From Paraconiothyrium sp. Pb-2020 (Eukaryota; Ascomycota; Dothideomycetes; Pleosporales; Didymosphaeriaceae): 64,000 bases of DNA. Of the stretch, positions 12,307 to 22,920 are shown in pieces. The notes beneath the pieces were generated by a model, which was not told the origin of the DNA, searched no databases, and saw only the letters and a list, made by a program, of their open reading frames with translations. The DNA is taken from positions 1,736,001 to 1,800,000 of the forward strand of contig JAJUBI010000008.1 in the NCBI GenBank assembly GCA_022419385.1, read 5' to 3'. The position numbers and the translations under genes were made by a program. Position 1 is the first letter of the stretch. The number at the start of each line of letters is the position of its first letter.

Positions 12307-13691
12307 ATGCACTCAAGAGTAGTCAGTAAGTTGTTTCTTTATACACAGCATCGGACTTTGCTAACGCGATCTGCAGTCATTGGGTAAGTCCGCGGCGCCT
12401 CGTTGTCTCGCTCTCACACTTCCGCGCTCTCGCGTGCCCCACTACAATTCAGGCATGATGATATTGTACAGGCGCCATGGCTGACTTGCATGTAGCTCGG
12501 GCCCTGCTGGCCACACCGCAGCCATCTATGCTGCGCGAGCCGACCTAAAGCGTAAAGTTATCCTAGTTATGCTTGAGGAAACCTGCTAACATGGACCAGC
12601 CGTCATGTACGAGGGCTTCCTCGCGCTCGGTATCGCAGCTGGTGGTCAATTGACTACCACCGATGAAGTAGAGAACTTCCCTGGCTTCAAGATGATCCAG
12701 GGTGGTAAGCTCATGGTGTGTATTATTGCTGTGCAACTATGGAGTTACCCCACTGACACATTCCAGGACCAAATGCGCGAGCAGTCCGAAGCCTGCGGCA
12801 CCGAGATCATCTCCCAGACCGTCGCGAAAGTTGACCTTAAGGCGAAACCCTTCAAGTACTGGTTACACCCTATGGGCGACGACGAGACCATCGAAGAGGA
12901 GGAGCACACGGCCGATTCACTCATCATCGCAACCGGCGCAAAGGCCCGCAGGCTAGATCTGCCTGGCGAGTCGAAGTTCTGGGGTAACGGTGTATCCGCC
13001 TGCGCAGTCTGCGACGGCTCCCTCCCCATGTTCCGTGAACAACCTCTCGTCGTTATCGGTGGCGGCGACTCTGCGGTAGAGGAGGCACTTTACCTCACCA
13101 AAAAGGCGAAGAAGGTCACCGTGTTGGTGCGAAGAGACAAGCTGCGGGCAAGCAGGACCAACGCCCGACGACTGGCGACGCACCCGAAGATCGAGATCAA
13201 GTACAATACCAGTGCGGTGGAGATCCAGGGCGAGGAGAAGAAGAACGGTCTCATGACGCAGCTCGTCATCAAGAACAACGTGACCAAGGAGGAGCAGACC
13301 ATCGAAGCCAAGGGACTGTTCTACGCCGTCGGGCACGACCCTGCGACTGCACTTTTCAAAGACCAACTTGATATGGATGAGGACGGCTATCTTATCACCG
13401 ATCCTGGACGCTGCACTACTACTGTAGAGGGCGTTTTCGCGGCCGGTGATGTCCAGGACAAGCGATACAGGCAAGCTATCACGAGCGCAGGTCAGTTTTC
13501 ACTCTTCAACTTCGGAGTTTACGTGGACTAATTTCAAACTAGGTTCCGGCTGCATCGCCGCCCTCGAAGCCGAAAAGTGGCTCGCCGAGCAAGACGATTC
13601 TGTCGGCAACGAGCTCGAGGCTGAGAACCAGGCCGAGAAGTCACAGACCAATGGTGTCGTCCCCGAGTACCGCTCTAACCCGCTCTTGTAG
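12307..13691 (+). CDS. TRR1: Thioredoxin reductase (low-Mr, NADPH/FAD)
   Basis: It reduces thioredoxin with NADPH, supplying the cytosolic (and perhaps mitochondrial) thiol-redox system. Six exons: 12307-12325, a 7-nt microexon 12377-12383, 12496-12551, 12600-12715, 12767-13490 and 13543-13691, encoding 356 residues. The microexon joins the two halves of the FAD-binding glycine motif IIGSGPAG (residues 7-14); every junction restores the family sequence. The redox-active dithiol CAVC is at residues 145-148, the NADPH motif GGGDSAVEEA follows, and GVFAAGDVQD near the C-terminus is the second FAD contact. The reading frame also continues upstream of the ATG through a basic, Ser/Ala-rich leader. 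The intron between 12384 and 12495 is the longest at 112 nt. The function is certain; the N-terminus in vivo is not. Confidence 0.95.
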
Positions 13692-14307
13692 ACAATCTCT
13701 GCATTACGTCTTGCATCTCAGCGTGCATATTTCTACTCGCCCCTCCGATACTCAACTGCTCCGTTATCTTGCATAGGCATTAAATGTGGTGGTTTGTGAA
13801 CGCGTTTTCTATAGTATGCGAATATAGATGGTATTTGGCTTGTATGGCTAGAGCCTTGCGTTGACGGCTCGCCGACATTGGGGATATATGGGATAGACTT
13901 GGGTGAATGTAGAGCAATCAAACGGAATGATGCAATGAAGTTCGAGATCTTCGCTGCAGTTCGTGAATACCATCGCGTGACTATGCTAGTACACATAGTA
14001 ATGAGCTATGTATCTTGGCTTAATACTACTCTGATTTGCATTAGATGTATTGTCGAGTATCTCTGCTATCCGACGACCTGATCCGAACAATCTCCGATAT
14101 CGGACTGTGCAGGCCTAGCATGTCCCTACATGATGTTGCATCGCATAACATGCCTCCCACAATCCAAGGGCGAGACCTCCCTCATTACGCGTAGCCGCGC
14201 CGAATGTGGGGATGCCAATGATGATCGTCCGTGCGAAGCGTTGCTCGTTTGGTCTAATGGGAAAGTTGATTGATGAGCGAGGAAAATGGCTCCTGGGTCG
14301 ATGAGCA
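13692..14307. other. Convergent 3' flanks of TRR1 and an acidic unknown
   Basis: About 615 nt, somewhat AT-richer than the genes, holding two facing transcript ends. No coding signal was recognised. Confidence 0.5.
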
Positions 14308-14980
14308 TCAACCGCCAAAGCCAGAACTTCGAAGGAGATCAAGCGCACTCTCGAATGCTCGAACGACCCCGATGTCTGTTCACGTTAGATTATGCAACCA
14401 GAAGGCAGAATCAGGAACTTACAGTGTTGCCGTGTTTTCTCTAGCTTCTGCTCGGAGTTCTGAACATAGGTCATGCGTGTGCGGAGGCTAGTGTGATTGT
14501 AAGCTTCACGGATCTAGAAGCAAGAAATAAATACTGCATACCGGTGGAAGGTGCGATCAGACTCTTGGTTGGCGCCAGCGTCGGCCCAGATCTTGAAGTA
14601 CTACGGTCGTTGTTAGCTCCTTGGATAGTCCCGAAAAACTGTGTCAACAGTACATCCATAAGCTGCGCAAACTCATGCAGCAACTCCAGTTCTTGCGCGG
14701 ATGCGGTGCCTATGGCCCGGTGGTAGCGCTCATGAAGCTCATCCCAATCGAAATCCTCGATTTCCTCTGCGGGATCAACTTCTTCTTCACTCTCTTCCTC
14801 TTCACTCTCACTGGGTTCGAGGTTGTCCACCTCTTGAGCTTGCTGAGCTTGTTGGCCAGAAGGCGGGCGTCCCTCTTCACTGGGGTTCTTGGGGATACTG
14901 GGGGCACGCGTCTCTTCTGCGGTCGGCGCGTTATCAGCGGGCTTAGGCTCGAGAGCTTGGTCGTTTTTTGCATCTGCCAT
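14308..14980 (-). CDS. Conserved small acidic protein of unknown function
   Basis: Four short exons (14980-14654, 14600-14542, 14487-14423, 14375-14308) joined by introns of 53, 54 and 47 nt give 172 residues. Each intron has clean GT, CTAAC-type branch and AG signals, and each junction keeps one continuous frame, which is the main support. The first 70 residues are low-complexity and acidic (a run of Glu, Asp and Ser). The remaining 100 form a predicted helical domain beginning FDWDELHERYHRA and ending VVRAFESALDLLRSSGFGG. I know no function for it; I believe similar proteins occur in other filamentous ascomycetes but cannot name a family. An earlier in-frame ATG exists about 100 nt upstream; the chosen one gives a simpler N-terminus. 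Confidence 0.7.
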
Positions 14981-15570
14981 ATCGAATAGGAAGCTGAACT
15001 CAGAGGATGGAAATGATGGAGGTGAAGAAGAGAGAATGTGTTGTTGCACGCCTAGTAATGGGATCAAGGACTCAGATTCTAGTGGTGGCATTTGTCGGGG
15101 TACTGTAGTCAATTTTCCGTGTACGCAGATGCTTGTGACGCGTTCTTCATCTTTGAAGCGTTGGCCAAGTACAACATTCTGCTCCTAGAGATCATGTATG
15201 AGCATGGTAGGAGCGACCTGGGTCGTTCACGTGTAACGCTATGCTGTAAGCGCTTAGCGCGAGGTAGCGGGCAGGTGCGTCCAGTTGCGTCACGCCGTGC
15301 GGGTGCCTGACATCTTATCGTCCTCTGGTGCCTTTCCGACATCCGACATCTTTCACCACTTTGGACTCTACATCTTCCTGAGCCTCATGTTGGCTCCGCG
15401 CGTTGGCCTCAACGAACACTTCCCAGATTAGCGCATTCCCTGAGGCGACCTGTCTGCCTATATAGCACCTCCTACGGCGCGTCCCCGCTCAACATGATCC
15501 TCAACTGCGTCCCAGACCCACAAGAACCCGAGAGATTAAGAGGTGGGAACATAACATAAAGCACAACACC
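14981..15570. other. Divergent promoter region, acidic unknown / ATG14
   Basis: About 590 nt between two divergent starts. An alternative upstream ATG for the minus-strand gene lies inside it. No other feature was recognised. Confidence 0.5.
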
Positions 15571-17322
15571 ATGGCGTGTGATATCTGTGGCAGGGAGGGT
15601 GCACTGCACTGTGTTACTTGTGCCCGCACCTACATAGAGAAAGCCCGCGGCGATCTCGCACTGGAACTACTGGTTGGCGACACATACGCAAAGCATGTTA
15701 GAGCCGTTGTCGAGGGTTTGGAAGACAAAGAGAGCCAGTAAGTAAGAATGTCCTGCGCTACTGTGTCTCAGCAGTGCGACTTGAGATACTCAGTTGGTAT
15801 ATGATACTAATGGGTGGTTGCTTCTAGGTATGTTTCGCTCCAGGATTCGAAGGGCGGCTTGCTCGTGGACCGTCAAGAATGCACCAACCACATCGAGATA
15901 CAGCGAACCCGTGCTGAAACTGCGGAAACCGAAGAGCGAACGGCTTTGATCAACGAGCAGGCTGAGCTGCTTCGGCGGCAGATTGACGATGCACGGATGA
16001 AGCTTGCGGAAAAGCGCCGGCAGACAGCCTTACGAAGATCTGATATCTCGTCCGCCACTCACGATATACACGCGCGCCGTGCCAACGAACGCGACAAAGT
16101 ACAACAGAGCATCAAGCGCTTGGAATATGAGTCCGACAAAGTTCACGCATCCACGATGGAAATGAGATCCTATCTGGTCAACTCGGCGGCTGATATTGCG
16201 GGATTGAAGTCGATAAAGCGTAGAACCAAGGACGGTGAGATCAAGGAGACCTTCTATATAGGGCCTGATATAGACCGACATCGAACGATGTCAAAATCAG
16301 GCAGACATGTTAGGATCTGGGACTTGCAGGAGCTCAACGGTAAGTCCGAGCCACATCTCTGGTACTATTCCAAGGTTGTCTACTAATTTCGCTCAGATGC
16401 TCCGCCGGATGAGATTTCAGCATCTCTACTCGCCGTTACGCAACTCCTGATCCGCGTTACGGCCTATCTCGGTCTCCGTCTCCCATCTGAGATCACACTC
16501 CCGCACAAAGAGTATCCACATCCCACCATAACCAGCCCTGAGGAATCATGGGATGGCAAGAAAGCCCCCTTTCCAGGCTTGACCCCGTCACACTCGCACA
16601 ACAACAGCCCGGAAGCCTCTCGTACGTTTGATGGTACTCCCATGCCGAGGGCCATGGTGCTGTTCCTTGATCGTTCGCTTCCTCATCTGCGCGAGGAAGA
16701 TAAAGCGGCCTATGCAACCTTCGTCGAAGCCGTCGCTCATCTTGCCTACAATGTCGCCTGGCTTTGTCGATCACAGGGTATGAAAAATGAAATTGCGACA
16801 TGGGAGGGCGTGTGCGATATGGGCAAAAACCTCCACCGTTTACTCAAGCTGCGGGTGACTTGGAATCCTCAACGCCCGGAAAATCCACTGGACAAAGACA
16901 TACCACAGTCGAAGTCCAGCTCGAATGCTACGAAAAGGACGCTTGTAGGACTTGGCGAAGTCTCTTGCTCAACATCACATTCGTTCGCTCTTGATGGCGA
17001 GAACGTACACCGACTTGCAGATTGGAAAGTGACCCCGTGGAAGCTGAAGGACCAACTAAAAAGCTTCTTGTACGCGGAGGAGCAGACTAAGGACTGGGAT
17101 AATCTAGACCCGAAAGAGTGGGCAGACATGGAGAACGCAATCAAGGATGATCCGGTCATGGTTGGAAAGCGACATCGCGAAGGTGATGGAAAGACCACCA
17201 CGGACAATCTGTCAACTATCGCGGAATCAGAGGCGGGCGAAGAGCGCAAGAGGGGAGTGAATGGCTGGACTAGGGTCAAGAGTCGCAATGAGGAGCCAGC
17301 AAAGAAGCCGGCGCCGGAGTGA
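15571..17322 (+). CDS. ATG14: Autophagy protein 14 (Atg14/Barkor/UVRAG family)
   Basis: Atg14 directs the Vps34-Vps15-Vps30 phosphatidylinositol 3-kinase to the pre-autophagosomal site. Three exons (15571-15737, 15828-16339, 16397-17322) with introns of 90 and 57 nt give 534 residues. The N-terminal cysteine pairs CDIC (3-6) and CVTC (14-17) match the conserved Atg14 Cys repeats. A long coiled coil rich in Glu, Arg and Lys spans about residues 75-190, as expected for contact with Vps30 and Vps38-like partners. Downstream, ISASL then YLGLRLPSEITLP is the family's conserved C-terminal block. The tail is charged and probably disordered. UVRAG/Vps38 is the main alternative, but the two CxxC pairs at the extreme N-terminus favour Atg14. 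Confidence 0.85.
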
Positions 17323-18154
17323 ATCTCATTCGGGAAGGCGCAAACATTTCGGATTTGCAAACTCTCGTGGGTTTATAAAAGCACATGCATATCCGGGCCG
17401 TGAAGGCGCAAATATGGTCGGTGTAGTCGGCGTAGTCGGCGTGTTGAGATACCACATTACGTTTCTTGAGAGCATACTATAGACAGAAACTTTCGACACT
17501 ACCATAGTTCCGTTGCAGCTACAGACGTTAGGAAGTAATGATAGTTCCAGTTCACCGAAGCTCTCCAAGTGCAATGCTTTGTAAGCCGCTCATAGCATCA
17601 AAGAGGTCGTTGCCATGTATCATGATTTTACCGAATGATTCCAATACCAAACAGGACAAGAGAGGCTTCTCGAAGGCCGCTTATGCCTCGGCGCGTTCCA
17701 ACCGTTGATCACCAAAGCCGCCGCAAGGCGTCGGAGAATTAAATGGCACCATCCGAGCTAAGCTCAAATGGGGCGGCGGCAAGACGGCGAAACCATGCAG
17801 CGCAGCCTCTATGGAATTGCTCAGCATCCCATTACACATTCAGGCCGCACAGATGCCGTACGCCCATACGAAGTCTTATATAAGAGGCGGTGAAAGCCAG
17901 CGTCATGGAGTCATACTCCGTACGTTCTCATTCCTCCAGCACCAACGAGCACGCCATCGTAGCAAGATCGCGCCATCATCGCAACAAAGGGTACGGTCCC
18001 GAAAATCTAGCGCGCCGACTATTTATCGATAAACGTCACTATCTACGCCGAGCTCGTACTTTTGTGATACTACGCGTCGTGAACTCAACTTCTTCTTGGG
18101 CCCTTTTGGAGGTTTTTGAAGCAATCAGCAATCCTAGGCAAAATTCCTGTAATC
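17323..18154. other. ATG14 3' flank and CYS3 promoter
   Basis: About 830 nt. It contains two exact copies of the 9-mer GTAGTCGGC in tandem at about 17423-17440. Otherwise no coding or RNA signal is seen. Confidence 0.5.
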
Positions 18155-19620
18155 ATGACGCTTGCCGAACACCCGATCGAAACTCCACCGCGGGCACCCT
18201 CTCCGGTGCACAGGTTTGGAACTTTGGCCGTACATGCTGGTAGTCCGCATGACCCGGTGACGGGCGCTGTCATTGAGCCGGTGCGTATAATCGTGGGCAG
18301 CAAAATTGGTGTTGTTATTTTCATGCGGACGACAGGAACCTTCATGTGATTGTTCCGGTTCGCTACGCGTAGATTTACGAACTCCAGATCTACTGTACCC
18401 GATATAGAGTATTGCGACATTCGCTAATCTGAGCAGATCTCACTTTCCACCACATTTGCGCAGACCAGCGTAGGAAAGCCTGTTGGTCAGTACGAGTACT
18501 CAAGATCTTCGAATCCGAACAGGTATGCTTTAAATCTTGGGATTTCTGAGCTGCGAAGGCTGACACCTATTATAGGGACAACTTCGAACGTGCGATTGCC
18601 GCTCTTGAACATGCTCGCTTTGCCCTCGCCTTTTCTTCCGGCTCTGCGACCACAGCGAACATCCTCCAGTCTCTCGCCGCTGGGTCACATGTTATTTCTG
18701 TCTCAGATGTTTACGGTGGCACGCACCGCTACTTTACCAAGGTCGCGCTCACCCACGACGTAAAAGTCACCTTCAGCCCCAGCATCGAAATCGACATCGC
18801 CCAGCTCATCACCCCCGAGACGAAATTGATCTGGATCGAGTCACCCTCCAACCCCACCCTGACGCTTGTGGACATCAGGAAGGTCGCCACGATCGCGCAT
18901 CAGCATGGCATTCTGGTTGTGGTAGATAACACCTTCCTCTCGCCATACGTGCAGAACCCGCTCGACCACGGCGCAGACATCGTAGTGCATTCCGTGACAA
19001 AGTACATCAACGGCCACTCCGATGTAGTCATGGGCGCGGCGGCATTTAACTCGCAAGACGTTTACGACCGCCTCTCCTTCCTCCAGAACGCCCTCGGTGC
19101 CGTCCCCTCAGCATTTGACTGCTGGCTCGCCCACCGCGGTCTCAAGACTCTGCACCTGCGCGCCCGCGAAGCCACAAAGAACGCAACCGGCGTCGCCAAC
19201 GCGCTCATAACCTCCCCGCACGTCGTAGCAGTCAACTACCCAGGTCTCCCTTCACACCCACAATACGCTGTGACGCAGAAGCAGCACCGCGACGGCATGG
19301 GCGGCGGTATGCTTTCGTTCCGCATCCGCGGCGGACACGAGGCGGCAGAGCGCTTCTGCCAGGCTACCAAGATTTATACGCTTGCTGAGTCGCTGGGCGG
19401 CATCGAGTCCCTCGTTGAGGTGCCGAGTGCGATGACGCACGGTGGCATCCCGCGAGAGCAACGTGAGGCTGCAGGTGTTTTTGACGACCTTGTCCGCGTC
19501 AGCTGCGGTATCGAGGACGAGGCGGATCTTGTGGCTGATGTGCTGCAAGCGCTGGAGAAGGCTGTTGTTGGTCCCAAGATCACGAACGCGCTTGCTAGCA
19601 ATGGCAATGGCCATGCCTGA
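18155..19620 (+). CDS. CYS3: Cystathionine gamma-lyase
   Basis: A PLP-dependent trans-sulfuration enzyme that splits cystathionine into cysteine, 2-oxobutyrate and ammonia. Three exons (18155-18280, 18437-18522, 18576-19620) with introns of 156 and 53 nt give 418 residues. Family landmarks are FGTLAVHAG near residue 20, YEYSRSSNPNR, the cofactor region SSGSATTANI, the active-site segment SVTKYINGHSD with the Schiff-base lysine at about residue 213, and SLGGIESLVEVPSAMTH near the end. MetC, Met17-type and cystathionine gamma-synthase enzymes share the fold. The EPISLSTTFAQ opening and the overall length fit gamma-lyase best. No other sulfur gene is adjacent. Confidence 0.93.
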
Positions 19621-19988
19621 ACGGGTGCAAAGAAAAGAGAGATGGTGTATGCATGAATTATGACTGAGCGCAAAAGGCGTTAGGGAGCAAAAGCTGAGCC
19701 GCCCTGACGGAAATGACCGACGGGACACACGAGGGCATGATTGCTGCTGTTTGCATAAGTGCGAGAAGTATAGATACCAAATTCATTTCTTTTCGTCCAT
19801 GATTCATGATGACATTACCCGCTGATTAGTATTCCTCGTCATAGAAAGACAGCCATGGGAAAAACGCGCTCATGAACCAGTTATAAACCAGTTGATTCTA
19901 CCCGAGGCAGAGCAGACTTCCTGGTTTCTGTCCCCCTTTGGTCGTCGGTGGACTTCATAGCCGAAAACACAGATGCGTGTTGAGACTG
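19621..19988. other. Convergent 3' flanks, CYS3 / 2EXR-like gene 1
   Basis: About 370 nt marking the border between housekeeping DNA and the accessory block. No other feature was recognised. Confidence 0.5.
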
Positions 19989-20784
19989 TTATCCATCGTA
20001 TTTGCCCGAATCGCGGTACCTTCGGTATTGAATGTGGAAGGAGTCGCCGACGATTTCGCGAACCAGACCGACTGCCTCTTCACCAAAGTCCCGCACTGCG
20101 TCGTTCAAAGTCGAACCCTCGTCGATGTCAACTGGCTCAAATACAATGACCATGATCTGCTTGAGTCCACGTAAAGATTTCGCATGTTGGTCAAGGAAAG
20201 CGAAAGCGAAGTCATTGTCCTCCTCAAAGTTCAAATAATCGTAGTACATCACCAACTTCGAAATCGCATCCCGCTGGATCGGAAGTATAGTTATGAAAGT
20301 TGCACATGGGGCGCCCATGTGTCTATGATCAACCCAGAGAGCAGCGCCAGCGAAAAGTAGGAGTCGTGTTTCGGCGTATATGGTGCGACAGGACCTGAGA
20401 AGGTCTAGATATTTGTGTTCATCTTCTTTGATGGCGCTAGGTGTGTCACACCACAATCTGGCCACCTCATCGATGTTGATATTAATGTCAATATCACCGA
20501 AGACGTAACCGTATATCATGTTGCGGATCTCCCCAGAAAGTCGAAGGAAGGGCGACTGCTGGTGGTTACGCTGGAAGCTACGACATGTGAGCAACACCGA
20601 ATACAGGACGAAGACCTGATTGCTTCACTTACATCGCGATACAATCGCCGCGGGGTGTTGGATCCAACAAGCCACTGCTCTCCTTGACCACGGTGCTCTT
20701 TCCAATTTCGGCTTCAAGAGCAGCTGGCAAGTTCTCATCGTCGCAAGGGCCAGGCGAATGCGCGACGATGGGAGGGTCAGCCAT
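19989..20784 (-). CDS. 2EXR/DUF7730-like family protein, copy 1
   Basis: Two exons (20784-20633 and 20577-19989) with a 55-nt intron give 246 residues. The short first exon ends in the family signature GLLDPTPRG; the phase-2 intron lies just before QRNHQQSPFLRLSGEIRNMIYGYVF-like sequence, an F-box-like LPxELRNxIYxY helix pair. A second conserved block reads LRSCRTIYAETRLLLF. Similar proteins are common and often expanded in Dothideomycetes; none that I know has an assigned biochemical role. It heads an array of related minus-strand genes. The ATG was chosen to match the MA-type starts of the paralogues; further in-frame ATGs exist upstream. Confidence 0.72.
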
Positions 20785-21295
20785 GGCGGCGAGGTCAGGC
20801 TGAAGTTCGTTGTTGGTGTGGCTTTCGAGGTTCGGAAAGTGGGGTTGGAGTTTAAATACTTCTGGCAGGTGCGGCGGACGTGGTTGCCCGTGCTCGAGTG
20901 AGAGGTGTCCGTGCTGTACGAGGGTGAGTGAGAGAAGAAGTTCTTCTAGTCGAGATATCACGAGGCCCTGATCTATCCATCTGATAAGTGACTGCATCAC
21001 TTGTAATATAGCGGAAGAGTAAAGGTCACTAGATCGCATGTTCATGTCAATCGGTTTACATATAGCATTCTTCTTCTTCATGTCGTGTGGTGTAAGAAGC
21101 AGCACATGTGTGGAGTTCCTTGGCTCATGCGGACAATGAACAAGTAGATACTGTTCGGACAGAGCCGAGTCTGTTGGCTATATAGTTTCGCCGTGAAAAT
21201 CCACCATGAACATGTTCCCTACGCTTCATTCTCGATTCCGTCGATGCAGTCTATGGCTCCTTATGCTGCACCGTAGAGGTAAATATTGTCATTAC
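20785..21295. other. Spacer between family copies 1 and 2
   Basis: About 510 nt, AT-rich near 21000-21300. It holds the copy 1 promoter and copy 2 transcript end. No other feature was recognised. Confidence 0.5.
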
Positions 21296-22052
21296 TTAAT
21301 CCAACAGCCATTCTATTTCATCATAATGTATCTTATCCTCCAGATACTCCGGTTGTTCCTCCCAACCTTCGGTCACCACTTCGACAGATTCGCCAAGACG
21401 TTTTTGAAGATCCTCTACCAGCGGCTTGACTGGACGACCGGAGAAATGTTTGGGGAAAATGAGGATGCACCTCTCGAGGCCAGTGAAGGGTTTCAGATCT
21501 TTAGCAAGATCTGCAGGCCGAGCATTATGTCGATAGTACAAGGGTATTTGAATGACGGTAATGCGTTCGAGCTGAACGGAGAGCAGCTGATTCATAGTTG
21601 GTACCGGCAATGGCTCTCCTGATGACCTATGTGCCCAGAACTCGCGGTAGTAGAGATCGAATCGGCCAACAACAAAGGGCATCAGTCGTGCTTCCGCATA
21701 AATACATCTACAGACGCGGAGAAAATCGACATCGCAATGGCCGATGCTCCTGCGCCAACACCAGTACTTGACATCTGTGCTACAGAAGACGTAAGCGTAG
21801 ATCTGGTTGCGGAGTTCTGGCGGAAGGTTGAGCAGGGGAGATTGCTCGTGGTTCCGTTGAGTACTGCACACGTTAGTCGACTATACTCCAAATCCTGCGT
21901 CTTGCTTACATCGCCTTGCAGTAGCCGCGCGGGGTAGGGTCAAGAAGTCCGTTACTCTCTTGGACGACCGTGCGAACTTTGAGGGTAACTATGAGCGATG
22001 TGCGACCCTCGTCATATGTTCCGCCGTCGCCTTCGGCAGGTGGGTGTGCCAT
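21296..22052 (-). CDS. 2EXR/DUF7730-like family protein, copy 2
   Basis: Exons 22052-21910 and 21863-21296 with a 46-nt intron (branch GACTAAC) encode 236 residues. Exon 1 ends in SNGLLDPTPRG and exon 2 opens with TQRNHEQSPLLNLPPELRN, then IYAYVF. The mid-protein block FLRVCRCIYAEARLMPF is the best-preserved second motif of the family in this window. The C-terminal half is diverged and acidic near the end. Intron position and phase are identical to copy 1, showing common descent. No transmembrane segment or signal peptide is evident. Function unknown. Confidence 0.75.
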
Positions 22053-22920
22053 GTTGTTGAGGGTACGTTGTGCAAGACGTAGAAGGTGTGGACATGTTAC
22101 GAGCTCGCTATATAGGTACGTGAAGGTGCATGTGGACGCTAGTGCGAACGGTGAAAACAGGTTGATTTTATGTAAACAAACAAAACCACAACTTGGAAAG
22201 TCTGTCCTAGCTGTAGCGACCAACGAATTTTGTCAGCAGCTTAGCTTCTTCAGATCCTGCACGGTCATATATATCTCGTGAAGCTTTTCTGGCGGTGAAC
22301 ACCTGGTTGATTGTAGGGCTGCTTGATATTCGAGATGTTCCGAAAATGTACTTGTAGCGCAGCCGAGTATATCTTCCATACATCACAAGTCTGGGTACTG
22401 CATTAATTGTCCTGGGTAAATCCAAGGCACTGAAATCTTCGACGAGGCACTGTGCCATGCCACATTTGTATTGTCCACCTCTTGTTCTCGGGTCTTGCAT
22501 TGTATATTGTGCTCTTTGCACTCAGCGTCGTCGTCCGTGTAGCCTTTTCCTACGTCTATATTCTTCTGCAGATTCATATCGTCTCTTACCAGCACTTAGA
22601 AACAGAGCTTGCTACCTAGGTACTTCAACAGCACCTATATGCGCTTTCGAACTTGATAATTTATCTGGCTCATCCTCACACGTAAAGATCACCATGGTGT
22701 AGATTTCGGGCATGTCATCGAGACGCTCGATTTGCACACCAAGTTGTTGAGTAATTTTAACCAGGCATCCTGACTTGACCTAGGCATGAGATTAAGGCAC
22801 CTCTTCTGTAAGATAACATAACGGGGCAGGAAAGAAAATGTGATTTCAGCATCATTCGCGTGCGTCGTGGAAATCTAGTTGTTTTGCAACGGTCGCCTCA
22901 GAAAACCATTGTGGTCAGGG
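22053..22920. other. Spacer with one coding-like minus-strand frame
   Basis: About 870 nt. A minus-strand ATG frame of 85 codons at 22207-22464 has plausible composition but no recognised motif. It could be a relic of another family copy or chance. Nothing else stands out. Confidence 0.35.

Noticed and set aside
17423..17440. Two tandem copies of GTAGTCGGC as a possible CRISPR-like or regulatory repeat
   Set aside because: Only two copies and no spacers; it is an ordinary short tandem duplication in a 3' flank. No CRISPR array is expected or seen in this eukaryotic window.
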